Assembly (NCBI GenBank): GCA_964610885.1
Contig: CAZSWR010000076.1
Location: 1-17,741 of the forward strand
Length of the DNA stretch: 17,741 nt
From: CAZSWR01 sp964610885
Lineage (GTDB): Bacteria; Bacteroidota; Ignavibacteria; Kapaibacteriales; UBA2268
Direction: 5' to 3'
Every line of letters starts with the position of its first letter. Positions within the stretch are counted from its first letter, which is position 1. Both the position numbers and the translations under genes were made by a program. Shown piece after piece: positions 1-7,231 of the stretch. The notes beneath the pieces are model-generated. The model was not told where the DNA came from. It searched no databases and was given only the letters and a program-made list of their open reading frames with translations.

Positions 1-21
1 TTTGTTTTTTGCTCTTGGCAT
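1..21 (-). CDS. rplT: 50S ribosomal protein L20, N-terminal fragment
   Basis: Only the first seven codons lie in the window; they read M-P-R-A-K-N-K on the minus strand, the usual start of bacterial L20, an early-assembling 23S rRNA-binding protein. An AAGGA Shine-Dalgarno sequence lies about 9 nt upstream. The position directly after rpmI matches the conserved order infC-rpmI-rplT, which supports the call despite the short fragment. In known operons L20 also represses its own mRNA, which is relevant to the foldable spacer upstream. The rest of the gene lies outside the window. Confidence 0.85.
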
Positions 22-51
22 TTTGTTAATTCCTTATATTTTTTGATTAGT

Positions 52-103
52 GGCAATAGGGGGAGCGCGCTTTGCTTCGAGTTAGTTAATGGCCCCTAAA
101 GCC
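52..103 (-). promoter_or_regulatory. Candidate structured RNA in the rpmI-rplT spacer
   Basis: The 126-nt spacer between rpmI and rplT can fold on the transcribed (minus) strand. Bases 103-93 (GGCUUUAGGGG in RNA) pair with 62-52 (CCCCUAUUGCC). This gives three G-C pairs, a symmetric UU/UU internal loop and six more pairs, closing a 30-nt loop. The structure ends about 30 nt before the rplT start. It is not followed by a T-run, so it does not look like a terminator. L20 and similar ribosomal proteins are known to control their operons through mRNA structures that mimic rRNA, so an L20 operator is a reasonable inference. No sequence match to a known leader was established. Confidence 0.4.
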
Positions 104-147
104 GAATTTTTGAAAAAGTACATAAGCCGATATGCGCCGAATGGCTA

Positions 148-345
148 TTAGCCGATTGCGAGCATATTTTTCACGCGTTTTTCGTCCGTTTTGTGGACGA
201 GCGTCGATTGGCGAAGATTGCGCTTTGTCTTGCGAGTTTTCTTCGTCAGGATGTGGCTTTTGTAAGCTTTTTCTCTCTTAATTTTTCCGCTTGCGGTCAA
301 CTTGAACCTCTTTTTTGCGGAAGCAACCGTTTTCATTTTAGGCAT
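148..345 (-). CDS. rpmI: 50S ribosomal protein L35
   Basis: This 65-residue, strongly basic protein has the L35 layout. It begins MPKMKTVASAKKRFKLTASG, followed by a K/R-rich stretch with KSHILTKK (about residues 29-36), and ends near a KNMLAIG tail. L35 is a small structural protein of the large ribosomal subunit, and the length is typical for the family. The start is supported by an AAGGA ribosome-binding site 6-7 nt upstream. It lies 62 nt downstream of infC and upstream of rplT, the common operon order. The spacer before rplT is unusually long, about 126 nt. Nothing is missing or truncated. Confidence 0.97.
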   Translation of the reverse strand: MPKMKTVASAKKRFKLTASGKIKREKAYKSHILTKKTRKTKRNLRQSTLVHKTDEKRVKNMLAIG

Positions 346-373
346 CGTAAATCCTTACAAATAAATTGAAACA

Positions 374-394
374 AAAAACCGGCATTTTCATGCC
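374..394 (-). terminator. Small hairpin plus T-run between infC and rpmI (possible attenuator)
   Basis: On the minus strand the sequence reads GGCAT-GAAA-ATGCC followed by GG and six T residues. That is a 5-bp stem with a GAAA tetraloop and a U-tract, the outline of an intrinsic terminator. The stem is short, so termination is probably weak or partial. It sits inside the infC-rpmI spacer, where partial termination could set the ratio of IF3 to ribosomal proteins. It may also be a simple RNA-stabilising hairpin. Confidence 0.4.
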
Positions 395-407
395 ATCTAA
401 AGAATAA

Positions 408-986
408 TTACTTCTTTTTCGCTTTTTCCGGGGCAAGCACGACCATCATGGTTTTCCCTTCGAATTTGATCGCTTGGTCCACTTTTGCATCCTCGGCGAG
501 GGCAGCGACGAACCTTTCGAGCAGATCGCGGCCGATTTCCTGGTGCGTAACCTCGCGGCCACGGAAGATAATCGATGCTTTGACCTTGTTTCCATCCTCG
601 AGGAATTGCTTGGCGTGCCGCACTTTGAAATTGAAATCGTGCGTATCGGTCCTCCACTTGAAGCGCAATTCTTTCATTTGCTGCTGTTGCTGCTGTTTGC
701 GCTGGTGTTTTTCCTTCTTTTGGATTTCGTAGAGGAATTTCCCGTAGTCGATGATTTTGCAGACGGGCGGAGTGGCCTGCGGTGCGATTTCGACCAAATC
801 GACTTCGCGTTCCTCGGCCATGCGGACAGCCTGCGCCTTACTCATAACGCCAAGCATTTGCCCTTCTTCGGTAACTACACGAACCTCTTTGGCGCCGATC
901 TCGTGATTGATTCTGTGACGCCGGTTGGAATCCTTACGCGGGTCTCTCGGACCCCCTCCAAATTGCGAGTAATGTGCTAATTTCAA
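408..986 (-). CDS. infC: Translation initiation factor IF-3
   Basis: IF3 binds the 30S subunit, blocks premature 50S joining and checks start-codon and initiator-tRNA pairing. The 192-residue protein has the N-domain with RINHEIGAKEVRVV (about 25-38) and VDLVEIAP plus PPVCKIIDYGKFLYE (about 63-88). A lysine- and glutamine-rich linker with a run of six Q (about 98-103) follows, then the C-domain with KELRFK and FRGREVTHQEIG. The C-terminus is basic, as usual. The start is TTG at 986-984: a stop codon lies two codons upstream at 992-990, AAGG sits 6 nt before the TTG, and the first in-frame ATG would remove much of the N-domain. A Bacteroidota-type promoter lies just upstream. It leads the infC-rpmI-rplT operon; thrS, often upstream, is replaced by a divergent lysS. 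Confidence 0.97.
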   Translation of the reverse strand: MKLAHYSQFGGGPRDPRKDSNRRHRINHEIGAKEVRVVTEEGQMLGVMSKAQAVRMAEEREVDLVEIAPQATPPVCKIIDYGKFLYEIQKKEKHQRKQQQQQQMKELRFKWRTDTHDFNFKVRHAKQFLEDGNKVKASIIFRGREVTHQEIGRDLLERFVAALAEDAKVDQAIKFEGKTMMVVLAPEKAKKK

Positions 987-1033
987 ATATTACCTTAAAC
1001 TTAATTTATAAATATGATCATACTCATAAACTA

Positions 1034-1064
1034 CAAAGATAATTATTATTTCACCAATTTAAAA
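1034..1064 (-). promoter_or_regulatory. Probable infC operon promoter (Bacteroidota type)
   Basis: Reading the minus strand, TATCTTTG (1041-1034) matches the Bacteroidota -7 element TAnnTTTG perfectly. Exactly 19 nt upstream lies TTTT (1064-1061), one base off the -33 element TTTG. Transcription would start near 1027-1029, giving a leader of about 40 nt before the infC TTG. The flanks are AT-rich. The same TATCTTTG octamer is used at 9709-9716. Confidence 0.6.
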
Positions 1065-1191
1065 AATATTTCTTATTGAACGCAGAAAAAGTCGTAATTT
1101 TATAATCGCTTTGATTGCATTTTCTAAAGAGTTAGATGCAATTATAGACGTTTTGCACAGTCCGAAACAATTGCCCGGGGCGTGCGGCAGC

Positions 1192-1223
1192 CAGCAATCC
1201 AAGGCATGAAACCGGAATTGCTG
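1192..1223. other. Hairpin in a GC-rich island upstream of lysS
   Basis: CAGCAAT (1192-1198) pairs with ATTGCTG (1217-1223), and after one bulged A, CC (1199-1200) pairs with GG (1214-1215). It lies in a GC-rich stretch (about 1165-1225) inside the otherwise AT-rich infC-lysS spacer (987-1276), about 54 nt before the lysS ATG. No clear U-run follows, and no T-box-like or tRNA-like features were seen. It may be a leader structure of lysS, a small RNA or chance. Confidence 0.3.
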
Positions 1224-1276
1224 TGCTTCTTGTTCTAATCAGAAATAAACTTTATATAAATAAATTGGAATGGAAA

Positions 1277-2788
1277 ATGGCAGAAATAATTAAAAACGAT
1301 CAAGAGCTGCGCCGCGAGGAAGAATTGGCACTGCTCGAAGAAGCAGGCGTCGTGGCGTATCCTTACTCTTTCGAGAAAACACACATGTCGGCCGAAATTC
1401 TTGCGAACTTCGACGACGAAAACCCCGAACCGCTCAGCAACGTCGGGATCGCCGGCCGAGTGATGAGCATACGCAAGATGGGCAAAGCCAGCTTTTGCCA
1501 CATCCAGGATCAGGGCGGCCGCATCCAGATCTACATGAAGCGCGACGAAGTCCCCGATTTCTACGAGCAAATGAAAAATATCGACATAGGCGATTTCGTC
1601 GGCGTGCGCGGCTTTGCTTTCCGCACCAAAACGGGCGAAGTCTCCGTCCATACCAAAGAGATTGTGCTGCTGGCCAAATCGCTCAAACCGCTCCCAATCG
1701 CCAAGGAAGAAGTGGACGACGAGGGCAATAAAATTGTTTACGATGCCTTCGCAGACAAAGAACTTCGCTACCGCAAGCGCTATATCGACCTGGTTGTGAA
1801 CTCCGAAATCCGCGACGTTTTCTTCAAGCGTTCGAAAATCATTTCGTCGATTCGCCGCTATTTCGAAAAGAATGGATGGCTCGAGGTGGAAACTCCAATC
1901 CTCCAGCCCATGTACGGCGGCGCAAGTGCCCGTCCGTTCATCACGCACCACAATGCGCTCGACATCCCGCTGTACTTGCGTATTGCCGTCGAACTGTACC
2001 TGAAAAGGCTTATCGTCGGCGGATTCGAAGGCGTCTTCGAGATTGGCCGGAACTTCCGCAACGAGGGCATGGACAAAAACCACAATCCCGAATTCACCCT
2101 GATGGAAATCTACGTCGCCTATAAGGACTACAACTGGATGATGGAAATGACAGAAGACCTCATCCGCACGGTCGCTATGGAGGCCAACGGCACTACTAAC
2201 GTGGTTTACGACGGAAAAGAAATTGACCTGGGCAAGCCTTTCGCCCGCCGCAAAATGTTCGATTTGTTCCAAGAATATACCGGCAAGAACCTGCGCGGAC
2301 TCAGCCGCGAGCAATTGCTCGAAGCCGCTCGGGACTTGGGCGTCGAGGTGGCACCGAATGCCACATCGATGAAGATTTTAGATGAAATTTTCGGCGCTAA
2401 AGTGGAAGACAACCTGATCCAGCCCACTTTCGTTATCGATTATCCAGTCGAAATGTCGCCGCTCGCCAAAAAGCACCGCTCCGAAGAGGGCCTCGTGGAA
2501 CGCTTCGAATTGTTCGTCAACGGTAGCGAACTGGCCAATGCCTTCAGCGAGCTGAACGACCCGCGCGACCAACGCGCCCGCTTGGAAGAACAAGCCATCA
2601 ACCGCGCCGCCGGCGACGACGAAGCTATGGTGCTCGACGAAGACTTCCTGAACGCAATCGAAATTGGTATGCCGCCGACAGCCGGCCTTGGTATGGGTAT
2701 CGACAGGTTGGTAATGCTCCTGACGGGCGCAATGTCGATCCGCGACGTGCTGTTCTTCCCGCAAATGAAACCCCTGAACGACAAATAA
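1277..2788 (+). CDS. lysS: Lysyl-tRNA synthetase, class II
   Basis: LysRS joins lysine to tRNA-Lys in the cytoplasm using ATP. From the ATG at 1277 the protein has 503 residues, the normal class II length. An OB-fold anticodon-binding domain comes first (about 55-135, with VGIAGRVMSIRKMGKASF). The catalytic domain follows: RYRKRYIDL (about 164-172), motif 2 around FEIGRNFRNEGMDKNHNPEF (254-273) and motif 3 GMGIDRLVML (about 472-481), ending in RDVLFFPQMKP. An in-frame GTG at 1223 would add 18 residues unlike the family, so the ATG at 1277 is preferred although its ribosome-binding site is weak. It is divergent from infC and convergent with the suf operon, and has its own strong terminator. 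It is complete, with all three class II motifs present. Confidence 0.98.
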   Translation: MAEIIKNDQELRREEELALLEEAGVVAYPYSFEKTHMSAEILANFDDENPEPLSNVGIAGRVMSIRKMGKASFCHIQDQGGRIQIYMKRDEVPDFYEQMKNIDIGDFVGVRGFAFRTKTGEVSVHTKEIVLLAKSLKPLPIAKEEVDDEGNKIVYDAFADKELRYRKRYIDLVVNSEIRDVFFKRSKIISSIRRYFEKNGWLEVETPILQPMYGGASARPFITHHNALDIPLYLRIAVELYLKRLIVGGFEGVFEIGRNFRNEGMDKNHNPEFTLMEIYVAYKDYNWMMEMTEDLIRTVAMEANGTTNVVYDGKEIDLGKPFARRKMFDLFQEYTGKNLRGLSREQLLEAARDLGVEVAPNATSMKILDEIFGAKVEDNLIQPTFVIDYPVEMSPLAKKHRSEEGLVERFELFVNGSELANAFSELNDPRDQRARLEEQAINRAAGDDEAMVLDEDFLNAIEIGMPPTAGLGMGIDRLVMLLTGAMSIRDVLFFPQMKPLNDK

Positions 2789-2823
2789 TCTGCGCAGCTG
2801 GTATTTCGGCTTCGCACCAAATA

Positions 2824-2864
2824 AAAACACATCCGATGATTTCAGTTTTCATCGGATGTGTTTT
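2824..2864 (+). terminator. Strong intrinsic terminator of lysS, probably bidirectional
   Basis: AAAACACATCCGATGA (2824-2839) and TCATCGGATGTGTTTT (2849-2864) form a perfect 16-bp stem around a 9-nt loop, followed by more T residues to 2867. On the minus strand the stem is followed by TTTTTATTTG, so it could also stop read-through from sufD. It starts 35 nt after the lysS stop codon. Confidence 0.93.
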
Positions 2865-2909
2865 TTTATTCAAAATTGTGCGTTAGAAAGTCCCTCAATC
2901 CCTAAATCC

Positions 2910-2985
2910 CTTTCTCCCAAAGGGCGAAAGTGACTTCCAACAGAACACCCTTCTCCCGTCGGGAGAAGGGCCGGGGATGAGGGTA
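2910..2985. repeat. Paired extragenic palindromes (REP/BIME-like)
   Basis: There are two adjacent GC-rich hairpins. The first (2910-2930) is CTTTC-T-CCC-AAA-GGG-C-GAAAG. The second (2948-2970) is a perfect 10-bp stem, CCCTTCTCCC / GGGAGAAGGG, with a GTC loop, followed by a GGCCGGGGATGAGGGT-type tail. From memory, this kind of extragenic repeat (CCCTCTCCC...GGGAGAGGGCCGGGGTGAGGG) is widespread in bacterial genomes. It lies between convergent lysS and sufD, with no coding potential. Confidence 0.65.
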
Positions 2986-3051
2986 TAGCAAAAATGTCAA
3001 ATATTAATGAACAAATTGGGTTTATCCTAAATCATTGCTTCACAAGATCCT

Positions 3052-4395
3052 TTAGAGCACATCGCAGAAGTAAATATCCTCCACGTTGAGCCTTTCGAGT
3101 ATCGACTGCTTGATCGCGTCGCGCAGTTCGGGGACTTGGATCTTGTCGATGACGTTCGAGCTAAAGGCGTTGAGCAGCAACGCCCTGGCCTGGCTTTCGG
3201 AAATGCCTCGCGAACGCAGGTAGAACATCGATTCTTTGTCCAAATAGCCGGTCGTGGCCCCGTGCGAACACTTTACGTCGTCGGCATAGATTTCCAATTG
3301 CGGCTTGGTGTTCACGGTGGCATCGTTCGAGAGCAAGACATTTTTGTTCGATTGGTAGGCTTCGGTCTTTTGGGCGTCCGGCCTGACGACGATCTTTCCA
3401 TTAAACACGGCTTGAGATTTATCGGCAAGGATGCCTTTGTAGATTTCGTCGCTCGTGCAGTTTGGTTTCGCGTGGTCCACGAAGGTGTGGTTGTCCACGA
3501 ACGAATTGTCGTCCAGCAGGTAGAATCCGTACAGTTTGGTTTCGCAAAGCCTGTCGTGGTGCACGCCGGAGACGTCGTTCCGAGTAAATTTGCCCTTCAG
3601 CGTAACCTGTGTGTCGTGGAAGACGGAGGCGTGGGCCTGGCGGCAAGCAGTTTCGCCGATGTAGTAGCCTTTGCCGCCATCGTTTTGGAATTTGCAGAAA
3701 TCAATGTGCGAAAAAGGTGCGAGTGCCACTTCCGTTACCACGTTTGTAACCGATTCGCTCGCGCCCAGCGAGTAATGGCTTTCGACGATTCTCGCCGAGG
3801 AACATTCGCCGACGACGACAAGGTTATGCGCCATGGAATAAACCTTGCCCTCGGCCGAGTTCGTGAAGAATATCAAATGAATCGGCTCGCTAATGTTTTT
3901 TCCTTCGGGGATTATAATGAATGCGCCATCGCGCGCAATTGCCGTATTGATCAGCGAAAAGGCATTCTCGGGCGATGATATTTTCCCATAATGCTCGGAA
4001 ATCACATCCGAGTATTTCGTCATAGATTCGGCCAAGCTGCCGACCACAAGCCCTTTGTACCGGCTGGTTATTTTCGACAGTGCGGGCACGTAGAATCCAT
4101 TTACGAATACTAAAAAGTTTTCGGTCGAGCCGGGCAATTCCGCCTTTTTAAGGTCGGCTTCCGTTGGCATTGCGTTTCCTGCGCTGCGAGTCGGGACGAA
4201 TTCATGGGCCGTGAGGAAATCAACCGATGTGTATTTCCAGTCTTCGTTCTTTTTTGTAGGAAAGCCCTTTTTTATCCAAGCGGTGTACGAGTGTTTTCGG
4301 GCTTCCTTGATCGCGGCCGGCCCGTGGGCGTAAGTCTGCTCGAAGTGTTCGTACTCCGAGATCAGGCTGTTCACCAAGTCATGTTTGTTTTCCAT
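3052..4395 (-). CDS. sufD: Fe-S cluster assembly protein SufD
   Basis: SufD is a beta-helical scaffold subunit. With SufB and two SufC ATPases it forms the SufBC2D complex that builds Fe-S clusters in the cytoplasm. The 447-residue protein shows the SufB/SufD-family C-terminal core: DNHTFVDHAKPNCTSDEIYKGI (about 301-322 in two stretches), FNGKIVV, then ADDVKCSHGATTGYLD (371-386) and FYLRSRGIS (391-399). His378 in CSHGATTG corresponds to the conserved SufD histidine at the SufB-SufD interface. A strong AAGGAGAA ribosome-binding site just before the ATG fixes the start. It is last in the operon, 23 nt after sufC. No sufS, sufE or sufU follows; a repeat pair and the lysS terminator come next. 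Confidence 0.96.
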   Translation of the reverse strand: MENKHDLVNSLISEYEHFEQTYAHGPAAIKEARKHSYTAWIKKGFPTKKNEDWKYTSVDFLTAHEFVPTRSAGNAMPTEADLKKAELPGSTENFLVFVNGFYVPALSKITSRYKGLVVGSLAESMTKYSDVISEHYGKISSPENAFSLINTAIARDGAFIIIPEGKNISEPIHLIFFTNSAEGKVYSMAHNLVVVGECSSARIVESHYSLGASESVTNVVTEVALAPFSHIDFCKFQNDGGKGYYIGETACRQAHASVFHDTQVTLKGKFTRNDVSGVHHDRLCETKLYGFYLLDDNSFVDNHTFVDHAKPNCTSDEIYKGILADKSQAVFNGKIVVRPDAQKTEAYQSNKNVLLSNDATVNTKPQLEIYADDVKCSHGATTGYLDKESMFYLRSRGISESQARALLLNAFSSNVIDKIQVPELRDAIKQSILERLNVEDIYFCDVL

Positions 4396-4418
4396 TTTTT
4401 TCTCCTTGGTGCGCGCCG

Positions 4419-5177
4419 TTAGTTAGAAAACTCTTTTTTAATCTCGTCGTAGCCCTGCTCTTCGAGTTCGAGAGCCAATTCCTTGCCGCCGGATTTGACG
4501 ATTCGGCCCTTGTAGAGCACGTGCACGAAGTCCGGCACGATGTAGTCAAGCAACCTCTGGTAGTGCGTGATCACGAGGAAGGCATTGTCCGGCTTGGCCA
4601 GTTTGTTCACGCCATTGGCCACGATCTTCAGCGCATCGATGTCCAGCCCGGAATCGGTTTCGTCCAAAACTGCCAGTTTCGGTTCGAGCATAGCCATTTG
4701 GAAAACTTCGTTGCGTTTCTTTTCGCCGCCAGAGAATCCTTCGTTCACCGAACGGTTGAGGAAGCTCTTGTCGATATCGACCAAAGCGGCCTTTTGGCGC
4801 ATCATCGCGAGGAAATCCATTGCGTCGAGCGGGCTTTGGCCGCGGTGCTTGCGGATTTCGTTAATCGCGGTCTTCATGAAATTCGTATTGGCCACGCCTG
4901 GGATCTCGACCGGATACTGGAACGCGAGGAAAACACCTTCGCGAGCGCGCACTTCGGCCGGCAGATCGAGCAAATTTTTGCCCATGTATTCCACTTGTCC
5001 GGCGGTTACCTCGAACTCTTCGCGTCCGGCCAGTACGGAGGCCAGAGTGCTTTTCCCAGAGCCGTTCGGCCCCATGATTGCATGGATTTCGCCAGGTTTC
5101 ACTTCCAGGTTGATACCCTTCAGGATCGGGTTGTCCCCGATTTTCGCATGTAAGTTTTCAATTTTAAGCAACGACAT
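4419..5177 (-). CDS. sufC: Fe-S cluster assembly ATPase SufC
   Basis: SufC is an ABC-type ATPase that works inside the cytosolic SufBC2D complex rather than in transport; ATP-driven dimerisation reshapes SufB and SufD during cluster assembly. The 252-residue length is typical. Visible motifs are Walker A GPNGSGKS (36-43), Q-loop FQYP (86-89), ABC signature FSGGEKKR (148-155), Walker B plus D-loop LAVLDETDSGLD (168-179) and the switch histidine in THYQRLL (204-210). The SufC-specific GEKKRNE and DETDSGLD wording separates it from ordinary transporters. It is preceded by AAAGAG and an 89-nt AT-rich gap after sufB, and is followed closely by sufD. Confidence 0.98.
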   Translation of the reverse strand: MSLLKIENLHAKIGDNPILKGINLEVKPGEIHAIMGPNGSGKSTLASVLAGREEFEVTAGQVEYMGKNLLDLPAEVRAREGVFLAFQYPVEIPGVANTNFMKTAINEIRKHRGQSPLDAMDFLAMMRQKAALVDIDKSFLNRSVNEGFSGGEKKRNEVFQMAMLEPKLAVLDETDSGLDIDALKIVANGVNKLAKPDNAFLVITHYQRLLDYIVPDFVHVLYKGRIVKSGGKELALELEEQGYDEIKKEFSN

Positions 5178-5266
5178 AACAATTACTCTTTATTATTTAA
5201 TAATTTTTTATTTCAAATGATTATTCAGTTTTCAATACAAAAGCCGTTTGATCCTATTCATGTGCA

Positions 5267-6715
5267 TCAACCGACGCTGCCCTCGAGGCTTATCGAAAGC
5301 AGTTTCTGGGCCTCGACTGCAAATTCCATCGGGAGTTGGTTCAGCACTTCGCGGGCATACCCATTGACGATCAGGCCGACGGCGTCCTCTTGGGAGATTC
5401 CGCGCTGGCGGCAGTAGAAGAGTATGTCTTCGGAGATCTTCGATGTGGTGGCTTCGTGTTCGACGACGGCCGATTTATTGCTGGATTCGATGTATGGGAA
5501 AGTGTGCGCGCCGCATTTGTCGCCCAAGAGGAGCGAGTCGCATTGCGAGAAATTGCGGGCGTTTTCGGCAGTTTTAATCACTTTGACCAAGCCGCGGTAG
5601 CTGTTCTGGCTGCGGCCGGCGGAAATACCTTTGGATACGATTCGGCTCTTCGTGTTTCGGCCGATGTGAATCATTTTCGTTCCTGTGTCCGCCTGTTGGT
5701 AATTGTTCGTTACGGCCACAGAGTAAAACTCTGCCGATGAATTATTTCCTTTCAGGATGCAGCTTGGGTATTTCCAAGTGATGGCCGAACCGGTCTCCAC
5801 CTGCGTCCACGAGACTTTGGAATTGTCCTCGAGGCAAATGGCACGTTTCGTAACGAAGTTGTAAATGCCGCCTTTTCCCTCTTTGTCGCCCGGATACCAG
5901 TTCTGGACGGTCGAGTACTTGATTTCGGCATCCTTGTGGACGACTAACTCGACGACTGCGGCATGCAATTGGTTTTCGTCGCGCATCGGCGCCGAGCACC
6001 CCTCCAGGTAGCTCACGTACGCGCCCTCTTCGGCGACAATCAATGTGCGCTCGAATTGGCCGCTGGATTTGGCGTTGATACGGAAATAGGTCGATAGTTC
6101 CATCGGGCAGCGCACTCCGCGCGGGATGTAGCAAAATGACCCGTCGCTGAAGACTGCCGAATTGAGCGCGGCGAAATAATTATCCGTTGCGGGCACCACG
6201 GAGCCAAGGTATTTCTCGACCAAGTCCGGGTGGTTCAGAATCGCCTCGCTGATGGGGCAGAAAATGATGCCAAGCTCGCTCAATTTGTCGCGAAACGTGG
6301 TCGCCACCGAAACGCTGTCCAGCACGGCATCGACGGCTATGCCCGAAAGCGCGGCCTGCTCGGAAAGCGGGATGCCGAGCTTCTCGAATGTTGCCCTGAT
6401 TTCCGGGTCCACTTCGTCCAATGATTTCGGTTTGTCGGTTGTGGATTTCGGTTGCGCATAGTAATAAATATCGTTATAATCGATTGGCGGAAACTTCAAG
6501 TGCGCCCAATTCGGCTCTTTCATTGTCTGCCAATGGCGGAAAGCCTTCAATCGCCATTCGAGCATGAATTCGGGCTCGTTTTTCTTTTTTGAAATGTACC
6601 GGACAATATCTTCGCTGAGGCCCTTCGGGGCGTATTCATTGTCGATGTCCGACGTGAACCCGTATTTGTAATCATTTTCGGTTAAGTCTCGTACAACTTT
6701 TGATTGATCATCCAT
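5267..6715 (-). CDS. sufB: Fe-S cluster assembly scaffold SufB
   Basis: SufB is the scaffold on which the nascent Fe-S cluster forms, within SufBC2D. The 482-residue protein is full length. Family signatures include FCPISEAILNHPDLV (152-166), FSDGSFCYIPRGVRCPMELS (189-208), LEGCSAP (237-243) and QNWYPGDKEGKGGIYNFVTKR (271-291 in two stretches). The cluster region is QCDSLLLGDKCGAHTFPYIE (391-410), with Cys392 and Cys401, then VEHEATTSKISED (418-430) and FYCRQRGI. The ATG overlaps the stop of the upstream regulator by one base (TAATG), which suggests translational coupling; AAGG lies 7-8 nt before the start. It is first of the three structural suf genes. Confidence 0.98.
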   Translation of the reverse strand: MDDQSKVVRDLTENDYKYGFTSDIDNEYAPKGLSEDIVRYISKKKNEPEFMLEWRLKAFRHWQTMKEPNWAHLKFPPIDYNDIYYYAQPKSTTDKPKSLDEVDPEIRATFEKLGIPLSEQAALSGIAVDAVLDSVSVATTFRDKLSELGIIFCPISEAILNHPDLVEKYLGSVVPATDNYFAALNSAVFSDGSFCYIPRGVRCPMELSTYFRINAKSSGQFERTLIVAEEGAYVSYLEGCSAPMRDENQLHAAVVELVVHKDAEIKYSTVQNWYPGDKEGKGGIYNFVTKRAICLEDNSKVSWTQVETGSAITWKYPSCILKGNNSSAEFYSVAVTNNYQQADTGTKMIHIGRNTKSRIVSKGISAGRSQNSYRGLVKVIKTAENARNFSQCDSLLLGDKCGAHTFPYIESSNKSAVVEHEATTSKISEDILFYCRQRGISQEDAVGLIVNGYAREVLNQLPMEFAVEAQKLLSISLEGSVG

Positions 6716-7194
6716 TAGTCAACCTTGCCAATTAGTTTATTATTATTTTCATTTTCGTCGATAAAGGACAGGCCGGCTTCGGGCAGCCCGCTCCGCGACA
6801 AGTCGGCAATTGTCGTCTTGCGCAGAATTGTATTAATCTCATGTTGAATTTTTCCGATCGAACTGCGGAGGGTGCATTCGTCTGTGCGGCCGCAGGATTC
6901 GCCACCGGCGTGCTCGAAGCACTCCACGATGGCAGTGTTTTCGTCGATAGCTTTAATGATATCTTCGACCGAAACCTCCGTGGCCGGCTTGGCCAGAGAG
7001 TATCCTCCCTTTGCGCCCTGCCGCGAGGAGACGATCCCGCTCTGAATTAGTTTTTGAAGCGTTTTCGAGAGGAACTCGAAAGAAATATTCAGTTTCTCCG
7101 AGATTTCTTTGGCCGAAATCAGCCTCGACGGATTCCTCGAAATATACTGCACAGCAAGGATCGCATATTCAATTTTTTTCGATAGCCTAATCAT
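6715..7194 (-). CDS. Rrf2-family Fe-S-type transcriptional regulator (SUF operon repressor-like)
   Basis: This is an Rrf2/IscR-family DNA-binding protein. From the ATG at 7194 it has 159 residues: MIRLSKKIEYAILAVQYIS, a winged helix (about 1-68) with ISAKEISEKLNIS, LSKTLQKL and the wing SSRQGAKGGYSLAKP (56-70), then a dimer helix. Cys92, Cys101 and Cys107 form a CX8CX5C set at the position where Rrf2 regulators bind an Fe-S cluster. Family knowledge suggests it senses Fe-S status and controls the suf genes it leads. In-frame ATGs at 7206 and 7251 are possible but would precede the usual Rrf2 N-terminus. The stop overlaps the sufB start. Inverted GTCCGATTT half-sites lie upstream. Whether it is IscR- or SufR-equivalent cannot be settled here, so no symbol is given. 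Confidence 0.92.
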   Translation of the reverse strand: MIRLSKKIEYAILAVQYISRNPSRLISAKEISEKLNISFEFLSKTLQKLIQSGIVSSRQGAKGGYSLAKPATEVSVEDIIKAIDENTAIVECFEHAGGESCGRTDECTLRSSIGKIQHEINTILRKTTIADLSRSGLPEAGLSFIDENENNNKLIGKVD

Positions 7195-7231
7195 TACATC
7201 TTTCATTTTCACATCAAAGCAGACAAATATT

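Noticed and set aside
1223..1276. Upstream GTG start for lysS
   Set aside because: The 18 added residues are unlike LysRS, part of the stretch overlaps the hairpin, and the ATG at 1277 gives the usual length.
1235..2314. A 359-residue open frame antisense to lysS
   Set aside because: It lies wholly opposite an unmistakable lysS; long antisense frames are expected from this codon usage.
3136..3978. A 280-residue open frame antisense to sufD
   Set aside because: It is opposite a clear sufD and shows no recognisable domain.
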